Source: Planctomyces sp. (lineage in GTDB: Bacteria > Planctomycetota > Planctomycetia > Planctomycetales > Planctomycetaceae). From it: a stretch of DNA of 64,000 nt. The DNA lies in the NCBI GenBank assembly GCA_005778225.1, contig SXPC01000293.1, positions 1 through 64,000 on the forward strand. Direction: 5' to 3'. This document shows positions 35,123 through 43,700 of the stretch, piece after piece. The position numbers and the translations under genes are program-made. Within the stretch, counting starts at the first letter, position 1. Each line of letters starts with the position of its first letter. A model generated the notes under the pieces. The model was not told the origin of the DNA and made no database searches. It saw nothing but the letters and a program-made list of their open reading frames with translations.

Positions 35123-36502
35123 ATGACAATTCCATCTCGCAGACGGGCAGGAATACTCAGCTGGCGAAAAGCAGCAGTAGTCACTGCTATGCTCATGTCG
35201 TCACAGGCTCCTGCCTGGTCCCAGGATGGCCCGGGCCCGGCCGGTCTCGGCATGCCCGCCTACCCATCAGCTCCGATGATGGAGGCACCGGGCGCAGCCG
35301 GACAACCCTACTGCCCTCCGTCTGGCGGAGGCTATGCGGGCTTCGATCCCTATGCAAGCCAGACAGGGTACACCCCTCCTCATAGCTATGAGCGCATTCC
35401 CGAGGATCCCTTCCACGATCCAGGCTACAACGACCCGGCACACGACTTCCTCAAGGATGTCGCAAGAAACAGCTGGTTTCGACTGGAGTACATTCAATGG
35501 TCATTAAGAAATCCCGGGCCAAGACTCCTCGGAGCCGATGTCTCAGGAGTCACTGACCCTGAAGATCCCTTCCTGGCAACAGAGCGTTCGTCAGGGGATA
35601 TCTACGTCGGTAAAGTCGGCTCGCTCGCCGAGATCGACCTCGACAATGTCCCAGGGATCCGCGGTACACTCGGCATCGAGATGAACAACGGAACTCTTGA
35701 ATGGGCCACCTGGTACCTCGCCAAAGACACGACCACACTCGACTTCGGTGAGTTCTATTCGACTCCGGGAGCCGTCGATCCAATTCTCGATGCCGTCGGC
35801 GTCGACCGCGCGATTTACATTCCTCTCCTCTTCCAGGGGCAGATTCCTGCTGGCAACGGTTCGGGCATCACCAGTTCTCCTGTCCTTGCCTACGACACCT
35901 CGCTCAAAGCACGGTTCGAAACAAGCATGTTCGGCACCGAAGCCAACTACGTCTGGAACTCCAGCCGACCAAACGCCTTCTGGAACTGGCGACCAACGGT
36001 CGGGGTCCGCTACGTCAATCTGACCGAAGAACTCGGCATCACCGGCGTCACTACCGTTCCCGACGTCCACACCACGACCATCGAAAGCAAGTCGATCAAT
36101 AACCTGTTCGGCCCTCAGGCCGGACTGCGAGCCGAACTGCGTCACGAGTGGTTTACCGTCTCGGTCACTCCAACACTCGTTCTCGCCGCCAACGGACAAG
36201 CTAGCCGCGTCAAGACGAACGACCTGTTCGACTCAACCTCGGGCTTCGTCGATTCTAATGACCGCACGTACGAATTCTCTCCCATGTTCAATCTCGCCGT
36301 TCAAGGCAAGTTTCACATTCGAGAGCATATGTCCGTCTACGTCGGCTACGACTTCCTCTTCATCCACCGCGTCTCACGACCATTCGACAACATTGCTTAC
36401 AACGACAACGGCACAGGAACAACGCCAGCCGTCGTCCTCGACCAGAGCTTCACCGACTTCATGCTCCAGGGCCTCAGCCTCGGGGGTGAATTCAGATTCT
36501 GA
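35123..36502 (+). CDS. BBP7 family outer membrane beta-barrel protein
   Basis: Signal peptide, FRLEYIQWSLRNPGP, GIRGTLGIEMNNGTLEWATW, NAFWNWRPTVGVRYVNLTEEL, C-terminal FMLQGLSLGGEFRF. Confidence 0.82.
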   Translation: MTIPSRRRAGILSWRKAAVVTAMLMSSQAPAWSQDGPGPAGLGMPAYPSAPMMEAPGAAGQPYCPPSGGGYAGFDPYASQTGYTPPHSYERIPEDPFHDPGYNDPAHDFLKDVARNSWFRLEYIQWSLRNPGPRLLGADVSGVTDPEDPFLATERSSGDIYVGKVGSLAEIDLDNVPGIRGTLGIEMNNGTLEWATWYLAKDTTTLDFGEFYSTPGAVDPILDAVGVDRAIYIPLLFQGQIPAGNGSGITSSPVLAYDTSLKARFETSMFGTEANYVWNSSRPNAFWNWRPTVGVRYVNLTEELGITGVTTVPDVHTTTIESKSINNLFGPQAGLRAELRHEWFTVSVTPTLVLAANGQASRVKTNDLFDSTSGFVDSNDRTYEFSPMFNLAVQGKFHIREHMSVYVGYDFLFIHRVSRPFDNIAYNDNGTGTTPAVVLDQSFTDFMLQGLSLGGEFRF

Positions 36503-36569
36503 TTTCCGATGCCAGTAGAGACGGTCGTCTTCCCACCCCCCCTTCGACCAACGCTATCGGCATTCAATA

Positions 36570-36605
36570 AAAAAGACGCCCCGGTTTTCACCAGGGCGTC
36601 TTTTT
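36570..36605. terminator. Bidirectional intrinsic terminator between convergent BBP7 and YTV-like genes
   Basis: AAAAAGACGCCC...GGGCGTCTTTTT hairpin with A and T tracts. Confidence 0.85.
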
Positions 36606-36745
36606 CTTTGCGCTATTCAGTTTGGCGGGTTGTCCGTCACGGGGTGGCTGGGGTCAGGCTTTCTAGCTGCCCCCAGTTCATACGCAGTTGGACAAACACC
36701 CTGGGGTCCGGAATCGATCCTGCCCCCAGCGACATCCTTGAGAGA

Positions 36746-37984
36746 TTACTGATTGCAGGTCGAACAAGCAGGAGCAACGCCACAACCACCATCTGGACAG
36801 ACAGTGACAGGCACCATCTTGCAGACTTCGTAAGCAACTTGCTTAGGCACACACTTGGCAACCATGCGGGTGCAGGTCTGGGTTTCTTCGCGTGGAACCA
36901 TCTTGGCGACCTGATGAGTCACCGTGTATGGAACTTGCTTGGCGACGCAGTAGGGAACCGAACGAGTGCGGGTCTCGGTCACCATCTTGCAGGTCTGAAT
37001 CGGAATCTGTTGAACCTTCTCTTCACAGACCATTTTGCAGACGCGAACAGGAATCTGCTGAGTGACAGTCTCGTTCACATAGTTGCAGACACGGTAAGGA
37101 ATCTTCTGAGTCACTTGTTCCTGGACGACTTTGCAGACAGTCACAGGAATCTTCTGTACGACTCGTTCGGGAACATACTTGCAAACCTGAATCGGACAAA
37201 CCTGACGCACCACCTGTGGCTGGTAGCTGGTACAAGCAACTTGCTCGGTCACAACATTCGGACACCACACGCGTTTGCAAACAGTCCGACCTGGGCACTG
37301 CACCATGCAGACCTTAGGACAACCGGTACAAGGATCGATAGATCGCTGTGGAACCACTGGCCCTGGCAGGTAAACCTGCTGTGTTCCCCAGTGACCACAG
37401 TCGCGAGTGACTGGACGATAAGTCGTCACAGGTCGCATGACGGTATAGCAGCGTTCCTGATTGATCGTCTCGGTCACAGGTCGCATGACGGTGTAACAGC
37501 GTTCCTGCTCAATCGTCTCAGAGACCGTACGCGGCACGCAGTAATTGACTTCGCGGACATGATCCGTCCAGACAGGTCGTTGAACGACATGGGAACATTC
37601 GCGCGTCGTCGTTTCCCAGACAGGACGTTGAACCGTGTAACGCTGTTCCTGATAAGCGGTTTCGTAAACAGGTTTGCAGACCTGATACGTTTCTTCGCGA
37701 GAAGCAGTCTCGTAAACAGTCTTCATACACGTCTGTTCGACGTTCTCACACACGCGGTCATAAACCGTGCGGCAGGTCGTGTACTGCTGTGGTTCGTAGA
37801 CGGTTTCGTAGACAGTGCGATAACAGGTTTCACGCTCAACTTTACAGGTCGTGTAACACGACGACGGAGCGCACGCAGTGGTCGGGCAGCATTGATAGCT
37901 GGCACCGCCACAGTATCCAGCCTGGGCCGACTGCGCAGTCAGTCCAGAGGCCAGAAGGGCCAGTGCAAACATCAAACGGGACAT
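36746..37984 (-). CDS. Cys-rich repeat protein of planctomycete YTV type (cell-surface/cell-wall-like)
   Basis: Signal peptide then repeats such as TCYRTVYETVYEPQQYTTCRTVYDRVCE, QERCYTVMRPVTETINQERCYTVMRPVT and VTQKIPYRVCNYVNETVTQQIPVRVCKM. Confidence 0.85.
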   Translation of the reverse strand: MSRLMFALALLASGLTAQSAQAGYCGGASYQCCPTTACAPSSCYTTCKVERETCYRTVYETVYEPQQYTTCRTVYDRVCENVEQTCMKTVYETASREETYQVCKPVYETAYQEQRYTVQRPVWETTTRECSHVVQRPVWTDHVREVNYCVPRTVSETIEQERCYTVMRPVTETINQERCYTVMRPVTTYRPVTRDCGHWGTQQVYLPGPVVPQRSIDPCTGCPKVCMVQCPGRTVCKRVWCPNVVTEQVACTSYQPQVVRQVCPIQVCKYVPERVVQKIPVTVCKVVQEQVTQKIPYRVCNYVNETVTQQIPVRVCKMVCEEKVQQIPIQTCKMVTETRTRSVPYCVAKQVPYTVTHQVAKMVPREETQTCTRMVAKCVPKQVAYEVCKMVPVTVCPDGGCGVAPACSTCNQ

Positions 37985-38442
37985 AACATTCTCCTCAGTT
38001 GTACTAATGTGTCTTCGTGGGTCATCAGGGTTGTGTCAGTGACAACTCAAGGGGGGAGTTTGACGAGAAGCCGATCTGCATCCTGATCGTGCCGTCTGCC
38101 GCGCGAGTCCGTCCATTCGCGCCCCGTCGGGCGTTCATTATGAAAACGCGTTTGAGGGCATGCAAATTTTGAACGCTCGAAACTTGAGTCGAATCCTGAA
38201 AAATGATCTGACGGGTTGCAAAAAAGCATACATTGTCCGCAAACTCCGCCATCGACCAGATAGTCCAGGCAAGCTGGATTAACCGTGACGTTTACGCAAC
38301 ATCCGCGTAAAGACGATACAACCGTTAAAATGCCGACTTACACCCTAAGATAACAAGACATAAATGGGGGAATGCTTGACATCTCGCTCATCAAAACTTC
38401 AAAGGTCGACAACACAAAGCCCGACTTCATCCAATTGTCGAG

Positions 38443-40539
38443 TCAGTTTGGGTGGACTTCATTGTCACGTGTCTTTCCGGTCTTCTCTTCCTCCAATGAC
38501 TGCATGATCTTCACTTTTGACTTATCGAGACCGTTTCTCTCAGCAGGAGCCTCTGATTTCGATCCGTTCAATTCTTCATACTGTTGACGCAGCCGCAACT
38601 GCTCTTCAACTCGCTTCACCTCAGGATGATCCGGCCCGAAATCTTCTCGCAGTTCAAGCAGCTTCTTTCTCAATTTCTCATTCGGCTTTTCCTTGAACAG
38701 AATCGCACTCAAATCCGTGCGGATGTGCTGCGAGACGGCGTCAAAGCTCCCAAGTGATTTCTCATACGTGATGTACTTCAGTGTCTGGCGATAATGATCC
38801 AGAACCTGCTGATCACGCGGATCACCTGAGGGTGTTTCGTTGAGCTGTTTAGCTTGATAGTCGACAGTTCTCGTCAGTAGATCAATAAACGAGTCATAGG
38901 CTCGATTCCGAATTTGCGTTAACCGATCAGCGGCAACATCGGAATCAACTCGTAACTTCTCTTCAATCGATTTGAGATTGTGTTCCAGTAGGTTGAGAGA
39001 AAGAGAAATCGCATCTTCAATCTGTGTTACAAACCGAGGCTGATCCTTCGAGATCTGCAACTGTAATAATACAGAGCGATTCTTGATGTACTCCTCTGCC
39101 TGGTCTTCGTATGACTGCAAGAGATCAATTACAGAATCTCCAGATGCCGTAACCTGAGATACATTATTTTCATTCGAAGAAGATTCAGCCTGAGCTGGAA
39201 CGAAAGAAACTTCCTTTAACACCTCGCGCTCCTTCAAAACTTCCATATACTCAATTCGAGCGTCCAGGCGATTCAGCTTCGCCTGCTCAACATCACTTGA
39301 CGTGATCCCGCGACGATACAGCTCTTCTTGAGATTTCAACTGCTTTTCCGTTATCGCTACATTCAGTTTTGCACGCTCAAGTTTTAGATCGAGATAAAGT
39401 TGGAATGAGTATTGATCTGGCAGTTGTTGGGTTTCATCTTCCACTGCAGGTTGCATTGAAACACTGTTGCCAGGATTCGATGGGAACAACGAGTTATCAG
39501 ACTTCGACAACTCTTCTTCTGATTGGGTTTCGCTCGGTACACTGCGTTCGACAGGTACGTCATGGGGCGCATGAGTGTTTTGTATGACCGGCGTCGCTGC
39601 GGTCATTTTGACGATCGATGTCACGTTTTCTTCAGAAACGACCTCGTCATCGACTGCTGTTTCCACATTCACTGCCGCCACCCGCCCCTCCGCCTGCCCC
39701 CGATTCCCAATCCCCATTGTCGTCAGCAACAACAACGTCGTCACCGCCAGCGTTCCATAGAAAGTGGTCGAAGACATCACCGGTGCTCCTGTGGGAAGAA
39801 TCGTGATCGGGTCAATCGGCAGCGTGAACGTCGCACCTGAGAGTTCGCCAGTCTGGCAGGTCATCAAGGTTTGATCGATCAGCTGTTCGGGAAGAACAAC
39901 CGCAGCTTCGCTCGAAGGGGTCATCAGGCTGAAGGTCGTGAAAGCCGTCGTGAACGTGACGCCCTGTTTGAGTAGCCGAGCCCGCAGCAGATTTCGGCCT
40001 CTCGCCAGACGTGATTTGATGGTCTGCTCGGTCGTGTTCATCAACTCCGCGGCTGTTTGTCGCGAATGCCCTTCCAGGTACACAAGAACCAGCGACTCCC
40101 GCAAATGCTCCGGCAGCAGATGGAGTTCCTTGTTCAATGTCAGAATCAATTCCTGATGCTCGAGCACTTCGCGATCAGGATACGGCGGTGCTTCGACATG
40201 AACCGGAATCGGTGCATGGGCCCGTTGACGCGACATCATCAGACACGTCCTCACTGTCACACCATAAATCCACATCGCCAGCGACTCTCGTTGACGAATC
40301 TTCTGAGCCTGTTGCGACAACATCAAAAACACCGTCTGAAAAGCATCCGCCCGATCATGCGGCGACGTCAGCAGCTTATGCGTCAGCGAATGCACCAGAC
40401 GTCCATGTCGACGAATAATCGTCTCCAGCGACTTCGCATCCTGACGCTCGACCCACAGCGTTATCAGCTCGCGGTCCGTCGCTGGCGGGATCGAAAAAGT
40501 GGTTGTCGATGCGTCCAAACTCTCGGCCAAATCAGTCAT
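38443..40539 (-). CDS. ECF-type RNA polymerase sigma factor fused to TM segment and coiled-coil C-terminal region
   Basis: Sigma r2 (LETIIRRHGRLVHSLTHKLLTSPHDRADAFQTVFLMLSQQAQKIRQRESLAMWIYGVTVRTC), sigma r4 (LPEHLRESLVLVYLEGHSRQTAAELMNTTEQTIKSRLARGRNLLR), TM FYGTLAVTTLLLLTTMGIG. Confidence 0.9.
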   Translation of the reverse strand: MTDLAESLDASTTTFSIPPATDRELITLWVERQDAKSLETIIRRHGRLVHSLTHKLLTSPHDRADAFQTVFLMLSQQAQKIRQRESLAMWIYGVTVRTCLMMSRQRAHAPIPVHVEAPPYPDREVLEHQELILTLNKELHLLPEHLRESLVLVYLEGHSRQTAAELMNTTEQTIKSRLARGRNLLRARLLKQGVTFTTAFTTFSLMTPSSEAAVVLPEQLIDQTLMTCQTGELSGATFTLPIDPITILPTGAPVMSSTTFYGTLAVTTLLLLTTMGIGNRGQAEGRVAAVNVETAVDDEVVSEENVTSIVKMTAATPVIQNTHAPHDVPVERSVPSETQSEEELSKSDNSLFPSNPGNSVSMQPAVEDETQQLPDQYSFQLYLDLKLERAKLNVAITEKQLKSQEELYRRGITSSDVEQAKLNRLDARIEYMEVLKEREVLKEVSFVPAQAESSSNENNVSQVTASGDSVIDLLQSYEDQAEEYIKNRSVLLQLQISKDQPRFVTQIEDAISLSLNLLEHNLKSIEEKLRVDSDVAADRLTQIRNRAYDSFIDLLTRTVDYQAKQLNETPSGDPRDQQVLDHYRQTLKYITYEKSLGSFDAVSQHIRTDLSAILFKEKPNEKLRKKLLELREDFGPDHPEVKRVEEQLRLRQQYEELNGSKSEAPAERNGLDKSKVKIMQSLEEEKTGKTRDNEVHPN

Positions 40540-40729
40540 ACGTCACTCCTGAACTAATAGTGACGTAAACCGCTCGCACGGACCACGCCTTTCCTCCCTC
40601 CCGTCCGTTTTTCCCACAATTCGCAACACATCCTTCCTGCGCCCGTCATGGTTTCAGAAACTCTTCGGAAAACTTCTGAAAATTTGTGGTCCGTCCCGCT
40701 CAAAGCAGTCACCATACTTACAGGAGACT

Positions 40730-43700
40730 ATGATGAACCTGTTTTCGACCACCTTAAAACGCCCTGCCAGACACACCAGCCTGGACGAGGAATCGGCTGC
40801 GGAAGTTCTTCTCTCGAAAGACGTTCCGACCATTCCTCCTCCCACCGACCGCGAACTGTTGACGCTCTGGCTGGAACACAAAGACACCTCCGCGCTGGAA
40901 GCCATTATCAGACGCCACGGACCACTCGTCCGTTCGCTGTCATCGCGTCTGTTGCGTTCGCATCACGAACAAGCCGACGCCTTCCAGACCGTCTTTCTGG
41001 TTGTCTCTCAAAACGCGTCCCGCATTCGCCATCGCGAATCACTCGCCAGTTGGATCTACGGCGTCACAGTGAGGACCTGCCTCATGTTTTCCCGCCAACG
41101 CATCTATGATCCGATCCCCGAGGAAACCGAAGCCCCCTCGTTCCCGCGCCAGGAAGTCCTCGAACACCAGGAACTCGTCCTCACCCTCAACAAAGAACTC
41201 GACCTGCTTCCCTCCCACCTGCGCGAATCACTGGTCCTCGTCTACCTCGAAGGCTATTCCCGACAAGCCGCTGCCGACTTGACGAACACCACCGAACAAA
41301 CCATCAAGTCCCGCTTAGCCCGCGGCCGAAACTTGCTCCGCACCCGCCTGCTGAAACGAGGCGTCACCTTCAGCACCGCCTTCACTCTCTTCAGCGTCAC
41401 AACCACAGCCGACGCAGACCCCCTGACCATCCCCGACCTGCTCCTCAACAAAACCCTCGACACCTGCCAAACCGGCCAACTCCCGTTAACCTTCCCCTCA
41501 GTCCCCCTCGACCCCATTGCCATCGTCCCAACCGGAGTCCCGCTCATGTCCTCAACCACTTTCTACGGCACCCTCGCCGTCGCCACTTTGCTGCTGCTCA
41601 CGACCCTGGGAATGGGAAACCGCGGGAAGGCGGATGGCCAGCAAGCAGTCACTTCAGCGATCGATACCTCGATCAATGAATCAATTCCCGAGATCGTCGA
41701 AATCATCCCTAGCGTGGCCCTCGAACAGCAGTCCGCAACAACGACTCCAGCACCAGCAACTCCTGCAGCCGAGCCCGTCCAACAGACTTCTTTGACGGAG
41801 AAACAGACCCACGATAATCCTCCTTCTTCGTCTCCTGTCAACACCATGGAGTTATCGCTCCTGGATCGCGAAATCGAGCTCTTCAAAGCGGCTGAGAAAG
41901 GGTACCGCGACACGATTAAGAAATTTGAATCGATGTCGATGGATCAGCTCATTGAGTTCTACAAAGACAAGGGGGTAGAGCCAGAGCAAGGACGCAAATC
42001 CTATCTCGATTTCTCGAATCACCGATTAGCACTCTGTACTGATCATCTCGCAGACCTGGAAGACCGCCGTCAAAAATTAATCGACGCTTCAAAGAACTAT
42101 TCTGCTGTCGCAATTGATCTTATTGCCGAGGAAGCAAAACTGCGCCTGCAACTCGATGCGGCGTTGGCCGAATATGAACAACTATTAGACCGTCGCTTGC
42201 GGATCGTTGGATACCACGTTCTAAAGAAGGACATTCTTGGAAATCTTCCTGGCGAACATCTTGTCCCGCACATTGACGAGAAAACGGCCGAACTGAAAAT
42301 CGAGATGCCTGAGTTGCAGGCCAAAATCATCGACTTGACCCAACGACACGCCCAAGTCAAAGCCAAACTCAACGCCCCCGTAGGGTCCGCTGTGCGGACC
42401 GTCGGACCACCCACGACTCCCATTGCTCCGCCCGCCGTCGCCGACGTCGATCTCTCCCCCAATCCCATCAATCTCCAACCCGCTCCCAACTTGCCACCCC
42501 TCAAGCAACACGAACAGTCTCTCCTCGACCTGAAAGTCGAACGAGCTGAACTCAACGAGAAGTACGCTCGTGAACTCGCCGAATCCGAAGTCACCCTTGA
42601 GGAACGCAATGTCGTTCAACTCAAGTTCCTCGATGCCAAGATCGCGCTGCAGGAAGCATTGCTGGAGCGTGAACGGTTTGGGGTGGAGCAGGTAGCGGAG
42701 TTACCGTTGAAGAGCGGGATTCAAAGTGAGTTGAGCGAGACTGGAGAAGATCAAACCAAGGAGTCACTCTCTCACACCGATACCCTGATCATGGATCTGC
42801 GTCGCGTTCAAGAGAACTATAAACATCTTGCAAAAGAGGAAGCACACAAACCGTATCCTGATAATGCTAATGCTGGCACCTTTAAAGGGATGGCAGAAAT
42901 CTACGAAAAGAAGATCCAAAAGCTGATCACAGAACAAATTCATAAAGACGATTTGCCTTTAGCAGAGCTAGAACCTTGTCGGATAAGTTTTGCGTCGACG
43001 TTTCGTGGTTGCCGTATGAACTATCTTGATGCAAATGGATTGAAACGTAGCATCATTTTTGATCAGGGAGGCTCGTACACACCACTTCGACTGGGAGTTG
43101 GTCGTCATCAAATCGAGCTGATTTTTGATGAGCAACAGTTTTGGCCTTCCGAGCCTCAACGGTTTCCTGGAACTTTGGAGTTATTTGATTTAGGTACAGA
43201 GGACTCGAAATATCGATACTGCGTATTCGATGCTGAACTTACGAAGAAGCTAATTGAGGGCGAGATCGCAACTGCCACGATGTTTTTCTGGGTGTCTCAA
43301 GATTCTCAGAATACTGAAAACAAATTTAACGTCAGCGTCTGCGAAGCGTTGTCTCCAGGGCAGTCCGAAGAAGATGTTCTGAAGGAAATCGAGTCACAAA
43401 ATGGCAAACTCCTTGCCGTTCTGCGTCTCAATGAGCGCTTGAACAAACTCAACCCACCTCGTGATTTTGGGAATAAGGAATTGCAGAGTGAGCAGGCAGA
43501 GAACTCGACACCGGCGCCTGCACCAAAGACTCCAGAAACGCCGTCCTCAACAGACAAATCCGTTTCAGAAACCCCTCCAGTCGATCTAGCCAAACAAGCA
43601 GAATTTGCCCAGCTCAAGACTCGTTATCGCCATCTCATCGAAGAATACCGTCAGCATCGGCTTGAACTGATAGAGGTTCAGCGCAACCAATTCTTTCCGA

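Noticed and set aside
36570-36605. Considered as another REP-like palindrome
   Set aside because: Has flanking A and T tracts and lies between convergent genes, so an ordinary bidirectional terminator explains it.
36509-38086. 525-aa plus-strand ORF opposite the YTV-type gene
   Set aside because: Antisense shadow of a repetitive Cys-rich gene; repeated NLL/ADxxRN pattern is explained by the sense repeat codons.
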